Source: Beroe forskalii (taxonomy: Eukaryota; Ctenophora; Nuda; Beroida; Beroidae). From it: a stretch of DNA of 64,000 nucleotides. The translations under genes and the position numbers were made by a program. A model generated the notes under the pieces. That model saw nothing but the letters and a program-made list of their open reading frames with translations. It searched no databases and had not been told where the DNA came from. The first letter of the stretch is position 1, and the number at the start of each line of letters is the position of its first letter. Below, piece after piece: positions 32,385-45,034 of the stretch. The DNA is taken from the NCBI GenBank assembly GCA_011033025.1, contig WFMF01000039.1, positions 744,001 through 808,000 of the forward strand. The letters are read 5' to 3'.

Positions 32385-34765
32385 GTAAGCCTCAGGATAA
32401 GGGACCCAGACCATAACATTGGGGGAAAAGGTAAGGAAATAAGGGGGCCCAGACCATCACATTGGGGGAAAAGGTAAGGGAATAAGGGGACCCAGACCAT
32501 AACCTTGGGGGAAAAGGTAAGGGGACCCAGACCATCACATTGGGGGAAAAGGTAAGGGGACCCAGACCATCACATTGGGGAAAAGGTAAGGGAACTCAGA
32601 CCATAACCTCAGGATAAGGGGACCCAGACCATCACATTGGGGGAAAAGGTAAGGAAATAAGGGGGCCCAGACCATCACATTGGGGGAAAAGGTAAGGGAA
32701 TAAGGGGACCCAGACCATAACCTTGGGGGAAAAGGTAAGGGGACCCAGACCATTACATTGGGGGAAAAGGTAAGGGGACCCAGACCATCACATTGGGGAA
32801 AAGGTAAGGGAACTCAGACCATAACCTCAGGATAAGGGGACCCAGACCATCACATTGGGGGAAAGGGTAAGGGACCCAGACCATAGCCTACACGATAAGG
32901 GGACCCAGACAATAACCTTGGGGGAAAAGGTAAGGGAATAAGGGGGCCCAGACCATAACATTGGGGGAAAAGGTAAGTGGGGGGAGTAAGGGGACCCAGA
33001 CCATCACATTGGGGGAAAAGGTAAGTGGGGGATAAGGGGACCCAGACCATAACACTGGGGGAAAAGGTATTAGGTAAGGAAATAAGGGGGCCCAGACCAT
33101 AACCTTGAAGGAAAAGGTAAGTGGGGGATAAGGGGACCCAGACCATCACATTGGGGGAAAAGGTAAGTGGGGGATAAGGGGACCCAGACCATAACACTGG
33201 GGGAAAAGGTAAGAGGACCCAGACCATCACATTGGGGGAAAGGTAAGGGGGCCCAGACCATCACATTGGGGGAAAAGGTAAGGAAATAAACGGGCCCAGA
33301 CCATCACATTGGGGGAAAAGGTTAGGGATCGTTCACATATTACGTAATCACCTAGAGGGGGGGAGGGGGTTTCCGAATGATTACGTTACATGTTATTGTA
33401 ACAAATACAACTACTGTAAACTTGATTACAAGGGGGAGGGGGGGTTGAAATCAGCCAAAAATTGATTACGTAATATGTGAACGATCCCTTAGTGGGGGAT
33501 AACCGGATAAGGGGACCCAGACCATCACATTGGGGGAAAAGGTAAGGGAACTCAGACCATCACATTGGGGGAAAAGGTAAGGGGACCCAGACCATCACAT
33601 TGGGGGAAAAGGTAAGGAAATAAGGGGGCCCAGACCATAACATTGGGGGAAAGGTAAGCTGGGGAGCTGGGGATAAGGGGACCCAGACCATCACATTGGG
33701 GGAAAAGGTAAGGGAACTCAGACCATCACATTGGGGGAAAAGGTAAGGGAACCCAGACCATAAAACCCGGGGAGAAGATAAGGGGACCCAGACCATCACA
33801 TTGGGAAAAAAGGTAAGGGAACTCAGACCAATACATCCGGGGAAAAGGTAAGGGAACCAGAAGGGAACCATCCGGGGGAAAAGGTAAGGGAACTCAGACC
33901 ATAATATCCGGGGAAAAGGTAAGGGAACTCAGACCATAACCTTGGGGGAAAAGGTAAGGGAACTCAGACCATTACATCCGGGGAAAAGGTAAGGGAACTC
34001 AGACCAATACATCCGGGGAAAAGGTAAGGGAACTCAGACCAATACATCCGGGGAAAAGGTAAGGGAACTCAGACCATAATATCCGGGGAAAAGGTAAGGG
34101 AACTCAGACCATAACCTTGGGGGAAAAGGTAAGCTTGGAAATAAGGGGACCCAGACCATAAAATCCGGAGAAAAAGTAAAGGGGGGAACTCAGGGGACCA
34201 GACCGTCATCACATGGGGAAAAGGTAAGGGACAGCACTATACCCGGGGAACAGGTAAGGGAACTAAGACAATAACATCCGGGGAAAAGGTAAGGGAACTC
34301 AGACCATAATATCGGAGAAAAGGTAAGGGAACTCAGACCATAATATCCGGGGAAAAGGTAAGGGAACTCAGACCATAATATCGGAGAAAAGGTAAGGGAA
34401 CTCAGACCATAATATCCGGGGAAAAGGTAAGGGAACTCAGACCAATACATCCGGGGAAAAGGTAAAGGAACTCAGACCATAATATCCGGGGAAAAGGTAA
34501 GGGAACTCAGACCAATACATCCGGGGAAAAGGTAAAGGAACTCAGACCATAATATCCGGGGAAAAGGTAAGGGAACTCAGACCAATACATCCGGGGAAAA
34601 GGTAAGGGGACCCATACCATAAAACGCGGGGAGAAGAAAGATAAAGTGACCCAGACCATAAAATACGGAGAAAAGGTAAGTGGGGGATAACCGGATAAGG
34701 GGACCCAGACCATTACATGGGGTGAAAAAGGTAAGGATACCCAGACCATAACATCCGGGAAAAGT
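32345..34765 (+). repeat. Minisatellite made of exon 3' end plus splice donor
   Basis: About 60 units of 35-41 bases repeat the pattern GGGACCCAGACCATaAC..TTGGGGGAAAAGGTAAG. The first unit is the true end of the coding exon and its GTAAG donor; almost every later unit keeps AAAAGGTAAG. The left block mostly has GGGACCCAGACCATCACATT, while the right block has GGAACTCAGACCATAATATC followed by CGGGG. One unit near 32885 carries extra exon sequence (CTACACGATAAGG), supporting the exon as the source. Frames on either strand (for example the MVWVPLPFPP repeats) are by-products. A Harbinger-like MITE interrupts it at 33325-33488. Confidence 0.95.
33325..33488. mobile_element. 164-bp MITE, Harbinger-like
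   Basis: Terminal inverted repeats GGGATCGTTCACATATTACG continuing TAATCA match exactly at the other end. TTA borders both sides (33322-33324 and 33489-33491). A three-base TWA duplication and a GGG start are typical of PIF/Harbinger elements. Its interior has two G-rich runs. It inserted into an existing minisatellite unit, so the array is older than the insertion. Confidence 0.75.
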
Positions 34766-34903
34766 TTAGTTGGGAGTCATTACTGCTCCGCAGTAATCCA
34801 GGCTCTAAGATTCGTGTAGAAACGTTTGTTGTGAATAAATTCTTAGATTTTGTATCTAGAACCCCGATTATTTAACCAACTAATGCTGATGTTATCATTT
34901 CAG

Positions 34904-34962
34904 GCTTGTTCACCAAATGAAGGGTCTCCAGTACAAGCGAATGATACCAACACTGAGTCTAA
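34904..34962 (+). CDS. Second gene, visible exon 2
   Basis: Bounded by TTATCATTTCAG and AA|GTGAGT. It encodes 19 residues, ACSPNEGSPVQANDTNTES, a polar and probably disordered linker. It starts in phase 0 after the exon at 32262 and leaves two bases that the next exon completes to a lysine codon. Confidence 0.72.
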
Positions 34963-35921
34963 GTGAGTATTTTGAAGATTTAATTGTTTGTTGCGACTTC
35001 TTAAACTTCTAATCTTCTTCCGAATAACTGTCAGTGGTTTGCAATCAACCAACAATTTTCCCAAAGCAATACTTCTCCTTTTAAAGGGGAGAATTTGAGC
35101 AATATCAAGATGAGAACAGCAATGTTTCATTAGCTTTTGATAAATATATCTGATTCCATTATCTATTTGAAAATCTTTTAGCTGAAACTTTCATAAGACT
35201 TGGGTATAAACTTCGGTATAAAGACTTCAGTAAAATCAATCAAGTTTGATATCAGTCCACCCAGTAATTAAGCAGTTGGCAATACTTTAACGATTGATTG
35301 ATGTTCTTAATAATAACATGAAATGGCTTAATACATCTAACTTCAGAAATTCTTTTAACAGATATCAGAGCTTTTTAGGTACCTAGATATCAGTTTAATC
35401 ATTTTACACTTCAAAACGTTATACTGGTAACTAGAACCGATCAGCATCTGATGCACCCAAAAAAAGCTAATCGTTTAAGTAACACCTCCTACCCTTCTGT
35501 ACAACCATCTAACTATCCAAATACCGGGTGTCGGCTGATTAATATTTGATACCCGCGGAATCGCGGATTTACGAATTCAAAGCTTAATAACTTCCGTTCG
35601 CATAAAACATGGTAAATCTCATTAAATCTTTTAGCCACTCACCAGTTCACCACTAGAATTTTCAACTTCTGCCATGCTTATATTAGAGTATTAGAGTTTG
35701 GACCATGTTGTCATCCTCGAACCATCGTGCCAGCCTTGGGGCTTGGATTACACAAATCATTATTTTACGGACGGCAATTTTTTCAGGTTGGGTCAGTGTA
35801 ACATATTGAACTGTATAATGAATGAACATCTGTATGTACATCTGAATGTGCATGTATGAATGTATGAATGTACATATTCTGAATGTAAGAATTTATGGAT
35901 ATGTATTTTCCATGTTGTCAG

Positions 35922-35992
35922 GAGTTCAGAGAACGACCAGTTGAAGCAGTTGATGGCGATGGTAAACTACTACAACTCTGTCGGAAGAGAAA
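35922..35992 (+). CDS. Second gene, visible exon 3
   Basis: Bounded by CATGTTGTCAG and AA|GTGAGT. After the split lysine it encodes SSENDQLKQLMAMVNYYNSV followed by GRE, a short amphipathic segment. It leaves one base, and the exon at 60785 supplies two, completing a serine codon. The following intron is about 24.8 kb if nothing was missed between. Confidence 0.72.
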
Positions 35993-36979
35993 GTGAGTGT
36001 TTTACTTTGATAATAACCCTTAATTATTGTTTCATTGAGTTGGTTTTTGGCGCAGTATCCACTGCCCATCAATCATCATTGAGTTCCATCTGATCTGAAC
36101 AAGGGCGTTGTCTATAACATCCCTTCATAAGTTCATAGTCCTTCATAAGTTTCCTGTTTCCCTGCATAGGAGCATCTCATGAATTGCAGAATTCGGGGCT
36201 CAGTCACATGTGGGGCAATAAAATATCACCCACCACTGCAAGTTTATCATTTCCCATTGAGTTTATCATTTCCCAATTCCCAGCCATAAGTCCATAAACT
36301 GCCTTTGTCTCTCTATCGATATATTAAATCCGGAAATTCAATCAAAGTACGGAGTCCACAGATTAACTTATTAATCTGTGGAGGAATTCCGGCTGAACAT
36401 ATTTGCTATTTTGTATGATTTATTAATCAAAGCACAAAGTCCATTTACCTCTATAGATTAACTTATTGGATAGTTCAGATGGTATTACAATCTTACGGAA
36501 TATGGTTAGGTAACTAATCGGAAAGTCAAAATTTTGGGGGGAACGGCCAGGCTATATTCTTTATTATTATGGTTTATTGAATTTGAAGTTTATAAGATCC
36601 ATTCTCTTAGTACCTAAACCATAAGAAGGGATGGTAGCAATCCTGGAACATTATGAAAAAAAGAATCGAAATTCAAATTACAACATGTAATTAATGTATC
36701 AGACTTCCCTAAAAAAAAATGATTATTCTGTCAAATGATTCCAATAAGCAAAAATAGGGTTAATAAATATCAGTTTCTATAGATTTGATCAATTTATCCG
36801 TTATCAAGATCGAGTCTTAAAGTGACACACAGTGCTATTCAATAAGTTCCTCTCAATTTCATTAGAACTCCCTTCCTGATAATAGACCGTGCAATAAATC
36901 TGAGGGAATGCCATTCGTTATTAAATGAACTATGCAATAAATACTTGCAGCAAGAAAATAGACTGTTCTGTGTCCTCAA

Positions 36980-37011
36980 TTTGGTGTTTTAAACTATGAT
37001 AAAAACGTCAC
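36980..37011 (+). repeat. CRE palindrome copy 10 (weak)
   Basis: GTTTTAAACTATGATAAAAACGTCAC keeps the spacer and GATAA but has lost the full CRE. Confidence 0.45.
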
Positions 37012-37433
37012 AGTTCCGCTATCAGCTGTTTATATCAGAGTGCGCCTATCAGCTTTATAAGGGGTCCTATATATGTACCTATATATCCGGAAAGACAATA
37101 AAGTAATCAAGGATTCCCTGACAGATTTGACATTAGGCAGGACTTATTAATTTATTATTAAACGCTAACCCACCTGCAATGTTCTACCTGTGCATCACGT
37201 ATAGAATTATTATTGATATTATTTGATTTATATTTGATATATAAATCATTTATTAATAATATCATTTTATATATATGTTGGACTGAAACTGCCAGTGCCA
37301 TTTGAACAGGTATTATGAAATTCAGCTCACATGTGAGCGTTTCCTTTGTAATTTAACGTGAATGCCCCACCTGGAAATATCTGCTAATATCTTAATATCA
37401 TCATCACAAGTACGAAATACAGGAGGTTGAGGG

Positions 37434-37597
37434 CAGGGGCGTAGCCAGGGGGAAGCGACACAGGCAACCGCCTCCCTAATTTTGGACTGAGGTAGTGAAA
37501 ATTTTCTAATGATTAGAACTTGGATCCAAGCAAAATAAGACAACAGGTTTTGAATGTACCTCGGCGACCCCTATCTAAAAACCTGGCCGGGCTCCTG
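37434..37597. mobile_element. hAT-like MITE, copy 1
   Basis: Begins CAGGGGCGTAGCCAGG, a classic hAT end, and closes with a worn inverse (CCTGGCCGGGCTCCTG). Flanks GTTGAGGG and GTTGAAAG agree at 6 of 8 bases. The interior aligns with the copy at 39184. Confidence 0.65.
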
Positions 37598-39183
37598 GTT
37601 GAAAGTGATATCATTACGACGGTTCTAAGTGGTAAGTTTATCACGTCAAACTGCTTGGTTTTGAGGTCCTTTGTGGTGTTTTGATTCAGCTGCCCTGGGA
37701 CTATAATTCATAGATTGCTGTTCAAATTTCCTGGAAGTGACCATCAGAACAATCAATAAATAATAATAAACCTTTCACGAAATAGCACTGAGATGATTGT
37801 GACTGAGACTTGCTTTGGGCCACCTATAAAGCTATAATAGTGTGAGGTTTGAAAGAACATCGACCATCGATACCCTTATTGTAATATTCAGTAGCTGTCT
37901 GACTGTTTAATAAATCAATCAGTACCTTCCCAGTTGTCACTTTGAGAGCCCTGAACGTTACGACTTAGCTGTGTGAGGGCGTTGCACGCTCTTGAGAAAG
38001 TATTAATTCATTGTAACAAATGTGATGGACATTGAACACTGCCAACCCTCACTCTACAGTCCAAACTCAGGCCGCCATCCGGCGAATTTTAGACTTGCGA
38101 ATTCCCCACCCAACCCTTCTTTTGATAATATCTGACTTGGTATGAAGTGAAAGTCAAATTCTTCGGAATTTATGGGATGTGATACCAATCAGGAATCGTT
38201 TCCAGCTAATATTGATAACGTCAAATGGCAATTAATTTTAATAAGGTTGCTTCTGCTGGCACTCTGAATCCTACAACTTGCTCTGCACCCACATATTCTC
38301 TCCACAACGTCTTGACACCTCACTCAATAAAGATAATTAATAAGTTGCTGTCACTAATATTATCGATGAATCCTGCGCCCTTATTAATCATAATAAGCTA
38401 TAACTGATTATTGTCAGAAACAGTAATTTAGTTCATGATATTACAGTAAAACCACTTCAGGAGTTTTACTAAGCGGATCATCCATGTTTCAAAGTTCTAT
38501 AATTGCCACATTGTGTTGTTTTTTATAGCCAAGATGCACTTTACACATCATTATTATTATTATTTTGCGGTCGAGCTTTGATAGCTTTGATCCGACTAAT
38601 AACTTAATAACATTAATAATGATAGATGATAATTTAAACGTATTTACACGCCATATGTATCACTTATTAACAAGACGATTAGTAATAGGATTATCTGGAT
38701 TATTTATTGAAGACACCTTACCTAATAATTATCATCAAGATAGTATGCGTTTTTAAAACCAGCCGTAATTCCAAAATCAGTCTTAACCAAATCAGACATA
38801 ATCTTAAGCCAACCGCGTTTTTCAATTCGGCCACGGTGCAATACTTACAAAATATCTCATCACGATATTTCTATTGCCTCAACTTGAAATGACCTCTATC
38901 AGCTCTTACAGCGTTATTGCGAAGTTTTAGTTAAGTCAAATGCTTCTTGATGACCCACAATATAATTACAATCAAAATGATTGTTCTTGGTGACAAAAGA
39001 CTCCATTTCGTTGATGGAAGTTGTAAAATCATAAGATTAAACTCAAAGAAGAAATTGATTCCCCTCAAAAATAAAAGGGAATAATGTGCGAATAGTTGAC
39101 GTTGCAAATGATGAGATGATGAGCGTCACATAAAAGTTTGACGTCAAGGAAAGCCATCCGGCTGCTGGAGCCTATAATTCAGA

Positions 39184-39352
39184 CAGGGGCGTAGCCAGGG
39201 AAAGGCGAACCAGGCGGCTCTTTGAACAGAAAATGTGAAAACTTTGTTCATTTTGTTGTAATGATTGGAGCTTAGAGTCAAGCAAATAAAACATTCAACA
39301 AGTTTTCAATGTAACTCGCTACCTCCTTTTTAGAAACCTGGCTACGCCGCTG
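39184..39352. mobile_element. hAT-like MITE, copy 2
   Basis: CAGGGGCGTAGCCAGG at the left and CCTGGCTACGCCGCTG at the right. The 8-base flanks AATTCAGA and CATTCAGA agree at 7 of 8. The interior shares TAATGATT..AGCTT..CAAGCAAATAA with copy 1. No coding capacity. Confidence 0.75.
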
Positions 39353-39845
39353 CATTCAGAATGGGGCCATTCGTTACCGGCCTATAATAATTTCATGAAA
39401 GTATGAAAATTTTTGAAAATTCTTTACATCAAAATAAGGCATGCGGGATCGAGGATTTCCATTTCGAGGATTTCCATTTCTTAGTAAGAAATTCATTGAA
39501 ATCTACTGACCTGAATTCTACCAACCTCATCTCGTTCTTTCGTTTACATGCGTGTGTTATTGCTTTTCGTCCTTTCTATGCCTTCCAAATAGCTAAAAGA
39601 AGTTCTTTACTTCACTGCAATTAAATTAACAAATGATGAATATTCGTGTAAATTAGCCTCGGTGGGAGAGAAGGGGGCGGGTGCACTAGTTATTAGTTCC
39701 CGTCATACCGCGAATAGTTTTGTTTAAAACGTTTTGACTCTCTCAACAGACAGAGCTCAATTGCATCTAACAATTACTCTAAATTGCCATCTTGTGATAA
39801 AAATAAGTCCCAACACCATTAGTCCGCACGGCTCTGGATATTTCG

Positions 39846-39934
39846 ACCAATCGTAACGCAGAACTCCCGTCACGTGACATGGCGTAACCAATCAGAGGCC
39901 AGCTTTCCGATTACCAGTCGATTGATGGCCAATG
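39846..39934. promoter_or_regulatory. E-box/CCAAT cluster 5
   Basis: CCAATCG (39847), GTCACGTGAC (39869-39878), CCAATCAGAGG (39888) and GGCCAATGAG (39928) within 90 bases. CCAATCAGAGG also follows the E-box in cluster 1. Confidence 0.4.
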
Positions 39935-41074
39935 AGAGAGTATGCACTCCAGAATAAATGTCCAATTTGATTGCCAGTTCATCGGCCTGGTTCAATTACC
40001 TGAGTATCACGCGGCTGTGCTGCAATACTTCTATTCACCCCTCACGGTCACATTAAATTAGATTTAACATTTCATAACCGATTTTTATACTATTATATTA
40101 TTTGATAGTGTAATTAGCTGGAGCTGCCAATATATTATAAATATAAAATCTATTTGATCAAAACGAAGCTCCCCCAACACCATTAGTCCAATTAGTTTAC
40201 TACAATAACAACCCATGATGGGACCCTTGCTCCACAGGTAGAGAAGATTATTGACAGAGGGTAATCAAATGAGCGGGGAAATAATTTTATATATATGACG
40301 ATTTTATAAATTATATATTTTACTAACTTTATAAAGGTTATGGTGAATATAATATTCGATTCTAATTATTCAATGCCGATGAGGGTTTTCGCTATAAAAT
40401 GTAAATATGTGGCTCAACTCGACATTAGGCTTTCGTGATGGTAGATTACGGTGGATTAAAACGGTTACTGAGTCAAAGAAAAGTCCCAACTCAACTCTTC
40501 TATAGTCCTTATAGTGACATTTTATTCTTAATTTTGAATAAATTTTCTTGTTCCCATAATCCCACTTTTACCATAATTTCCTTTTAATGAGGCAAATTAT
40601 GAACCATGGTATTACAAAATATTTCTATTCCTCTGATTTTTGCATATGAACCCAAAAATAATGACATTGTAAACATATTTCATGAAAAATTTGAATTTTG
40701 AAACGATAAAATCAATTATTATCCTGAATCATGATGAGCCATAATATTGAAATTTAGTCATCGGAGCGTAACTTTAATGAAGTTTGGCAAATTGCGAGAA
40801 AACAATTATAATTTTCAGCTTTTGTAATTAAAACGCTACGTGAAAGTTCGTAGGCACTTCGTGAAAATTACAGAAAAGCACACCTTATATCTCTCTGATT
40901 ATCAAAGTTTTAATATATCTATTTCCTGCTCGATTTCTCCCAACATTTCTCCTCTTTTTTCTCCAAAGGAGCTGCGCTAGCTGGTTTCTGTCACCATATT
41001 GCTTTCTCTCTCCCCGAGACATTATTATATCCTGTTGAAAACCCTACCGTTATACGTGAAAACACGACACCTTC

Positions 41075-41117
41075 ACGTCACTAACTCACCACTTAAAACC
41101 ATGATAATGACGTCATC
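41075..41117 (+). repeat. CRE palindrome copy 11
   Basis: CGTCACTAACTCACCA, spacer, ATGATAATGACGTCATC. CRE intact. Confidence 0.85.
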
Positions 41118-42273
41118 ATAAAATCGAGCTCCTACTTTAAATTGCTCTCAGTGTAACGAAGTAGAGGAAGACCTAGGTCAGTTAATAAGGCAGCAATTAA
41201 CTGCGTTAGTGCTGAGGAGACTAAACGAGAGAGGACATAAGTCATGTTTGTTAACGAGGTCTGGGGTATATAATTCATTCGTTATCGTATGTGGAATATA
41301 TAATTCATACGTTATTGTATGTGTTTCGGAGTATATATTTCCAATGTTATGGTATGTAATGTGTAATATAGGGATTATATATAGGAAGGTTGCAATGCAG
41401 GTTTTAATGGGTAGGTACGCCTTGAAGAATGACAGTGAAAGCAGGGTTTAGATTGGGAATATCGGGAACTGTTAGCCGCCTATTATTTTCCATGGGGCAA
41501 CAAGAACATATATAACGTATAACTGAGACAAGGATTCTTAACGTCTAGAAGTTTAATTACTCTGCCCTACTCAATTAAAACAGCCTTGCTAATAACGTCC
41601 CCCGTTTATATAATTTATTTAAATAACATGTTATATAATTTATTTAAATATATATCATTCCTGCCGTATGGGTTAAATCTCATTAATTTTACCCTGGACT
41701 AGCTTCTTAATTCTGGTGGGAGATTTTGATAGATTTTATAAATTGTAGGTATGAGCATGGCATGCTATTAAAGTACATCGGAATTTAGACAGACCATTAA
41801 AATATCGAATTGAGACAGGACACAAAATTCATACCTAAAATTCTATAAAGAAGCACACTGTGGTTCTGTGCGAAAGCTATATTGAAAATGAAGCTAACGA
41901 TGCTGATGATTGGCTTATTAAAAACCATGAAATGTTGTCATGTGCTGCATGCTGTCAAAACACCTTGTCTTTAGACTAAATTCCATTAAGATACATATTA
42001 TAATTTAAAGATATATATAATAATTATTGATATGCTGGGAGTATGCTCCACGACTGTACTGATTTCTCTGCTAATAATATATATGCTAATGATTAGGAGA
42101 AATATACCCGTGTATATATATATATATCTCTTCTATCTTCTGTGAGTCTTAACATGCTTTAATTCACCTCCTCCATTGCCCAATGTTAAAATACACTGCG
42201 AGTTATATATTGATGACTTGATTGCTCAGCTAATTAGAAAGGGAACCTCTAATTACTGCCTCATTTGTTAGGC

Positions 42274-42375
42274 GATCACGTGACGATCACGTGACATGAC
42301 ATGTCTCACATGATCCTTCAATCCCATGTAATCACTATGGAGACACCTGCCACGTGGGCTATGTCACGTGGTGTC
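42274..42375. promoter_or_regulatory. E-box cluster 6
   Basis: Four CACGTG sites at 42277, 42288, 42351 and 42365. The first two are a tandem GATCACGTGAC 11-mer. Confidence 0.4.
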
Positions 42376-42999
42376 TAAATTTTTAACTTCTACAATAGTA
42401 ATTAAATCCGAGTTTGCAAAGGGGCCGTAATTGCAGTAACTATAGGGAATCCAGGGTTCGAGTCTGGTGTAATCAGTGTTAATAACAACGCGCTCCGGGA
42501 AGAATCGCCTAAAATTATGGGATTCCGGAGGTATAGAAATATATATAATTTATATAACGAGAGTGTGTGGGTGGGTGTATCAAAGAAGAGGGAACCCGGA
42601 ACATATGATTTGTATCCCCTGAAACATAAATAGACCATGGTGAAGTAGAGTGTAACGAACATTAAGTGGAGAGAAGAGGAGTTACTGAGAGAGAAGGGGA
42701 GAGGAGGCAGAGGAGGAGGAAAGCTAACGCAATGCTGTAATTAATTGCTATTCTTCTTGCGAACTTGCCAATTATAACTGTCGCTTGATATCGGAAATTT
42801 ATATTTGGCATATCCCGAGAGAGCCTAATAGTAACTTTAGGGTGGTCTCAGTTCTCTGGAAAGACCCCAGTCCCCAGTACCTCAGTACTTCAGTGAGGCC
42901 TCAGGAGTCAGGACAACTGGGATTTTTCGAAATTAGCTTCTAAATTTTTAAACAGGTTCAAATGCTTTGAAGACCAGGACCTCACCAGTCTTCACTGAC

Positions 43000-43615
43000 A
43001 GTCTTCTCCATCACTTCAAAAACTGGTTTCATTCTCTGATCCACCTCTTCTCCAACTGGCACTTTCTCGTTGAGTGATCTTATCGACATCTTAACGCTTT
43101 AACAATCGCCATCTTAACGCTTTAACGATTGACAACTCAGCGATTAATCGCTTCTGCTTCCCGCTGATAAAGAGCAATAAGCTGTTAGCTGTACGTGCAC
43201 CCCACAGCAAGATGATCGTGTGTGTGCTTTTAACGAAGCTTTAATCTTTTAATGAGCTGACACTTTGATGAAAGTTCACTAAAACCAAGTTCAATCTGAC
43301 GGATGGTTGCTCCATCATTTCAAAAAAACGGCACAGGAACATTGCAACTTTGTTTTATTCTCACATCTAAATATCTCTTTTACAACTGGCACTTTCTCGT
43401 TGAGTGATCCTATCGACATTAGACATCTTAACGATTGACTTCTCAACGCTTTAACGATCGAAAACTCAGCGATTAATCGCTTCTGATAAAGAGCAATCTA
43501 AGATCTTAGGTGTACGTGCACCACACACTAAGATGATCGTGTGTGTGTGCTTTAAAGTTGATATAAAGAAACTATAATGAGCTGAAACTTTGATGAAAGT
43601 CATGTACGGGTCTCA
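43000..43615 (+). repeat. Tandem duplication of about 305 bp
   Basis: ACTGGCACTTTCTCGTTGAG, CAGCGATTAATCGCTTCTG, GTACGTGCACC and AAGATGATCGTGTGTGTG occur in the same order in two adjacent copies (about 43053 and 43384 for the first word). The copies are clearly diverged by indels. No coding content is seen. Confidence 0.8.
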
Positions 43616-44760
43616 TTATAGTTTGCAACGTTTTCATTATAGAGCAATCTGTTTCATTAACTGATGTTTCATTAACTGCTGCTATAAGGGGTGCTCGCTA
43701 ATTTGCATAATGGGAGCACTGGGTTATATATTTAGTTGATCGAATCACTGAAACTTTGTACTGTGTTTTGTAGATTGAAATAGGTACCATAAAAAGTAGT
43801 TTAATATTCATTTATTGCGGGCAAATCAATTTATATCAAAATATGTATATTTAGTCTAGTTAATTTGTTCATTTACTTTATATCTCAGCTTTTCGTACGG
43901 CGTGTCGGCGTACGCGTCACACGTAAACACTAAACTTGAGTCGTTCTTCTTTTTTTGTTTCTAGAAATTTTGCCACGATTAAGAATTGCCCTGTTGCCAT
44001 GGATCCACACTTTTATCGGGCCCGCACCAGTGCAGTACCTACCGGTGTTCTCAAATCTCTAGTAGCAACAAAGTATCGATGGCTTACCACAGGTTTATTT
44101 GTAATTTGAAATCGACCAATCAGCGCGTGTAGCGCGATTTGACCATAAAATCTTTCGCTGAATGATCAATGGCAAACTACTTAGAAATCCTATGGGTAAA
44201 CTAAGACGTCGCTAATATTAGTCAATATTATGTTAATCATTCTACCGTTGGTACACTTTTCAATGCTAATTATGCAAATTATGAATAATTTTTACGGGAT
44301 CATTGAAGCAGTTCAAAAGTCAAAACTTCTAAAATATGCCGCGTAAATCGGAGATTTCTTCGCTAATAATTACACATCACAATTATAATTTGCATTATTC
44401 TTTGTCACTTTTACCGACCGGTGATCACCTCCGTACTTAACGCTTTAATTAACGACAAATTCCCGTAAATATTGGATGGTAATTTTAAAAACAATAAAGA
44501 TTGTAATTTATTATTCCTAACTCCTGGAATAGACTGATAGGCGTCAAAGAGCGATGTCATAATCATTAATTAGAACGGTGAAATGATGAAATCCTACCTC
44601 CTATTCCTCCAAATGTAGCATTTTATCACTGGTTCTGCTCACCTCTATAAAAAGTAGAATATTCCCGCTTCCATGAAATGGCCGGCTTACACAGTTACCA
44701 CTTTACAGACAGAATACTAATCTAATATCCTCTGCACGCGCTGAAAAGTAAGCGATCCTA

Positions 44761-44802
44761 CGACATCAACTTACTACATTGTGCTATGATAATGACGTCA
44801 TC
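44761..44802 (+). repeat. CRE palindrome copy 12
   Basis: CGACATCAACTTAC, spacer, ATGATAATGACGTCATC. Confidence 0.82.
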
Positions 44803-44979
44803 TTCTGCAGATGAATCATAATCACACTTCATATATTCTGATTTCTGAATGTATTCTAATCTAATCATCGGATCATCAACCCGAGAGAATCAGTGACAAT
44901 CGTCCGACATTACTGCGCGCTGGTAGATTCAGCTCCAGTTGGATTATAATATTTCCACACGAAAATAATAAGATGTTAA

Positions 44980-45034
44980 GATGACGTCATTATCATAGAG
45001 TGATGTGGTGAGTTGATAACGTTGAACCGCCTAT
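44980..45034 (-). repeat. CRE palindrome copy 13
   Basis: GATGACGTCATTATCATAG, spacer, GTGGTGAGTTGATAACG, then CCGCCTATT. It lies in inverted orientation to copy 12, about 180 bases away. A weaker minus-oriented copy follows at about 45070-45111. Confidence 0.85.

Noticed and set aside
32309-34749. Minus-strand frames with MVWVPLPFPP repeats
   Set aside because: Translation of the donor minisatellite; no start context, and no composition other than the repeat.
32345-34765. CRISPR array
   Set aside because: Units are directly adjacent with no unique spacers, and the window is clearly eukaryotic.
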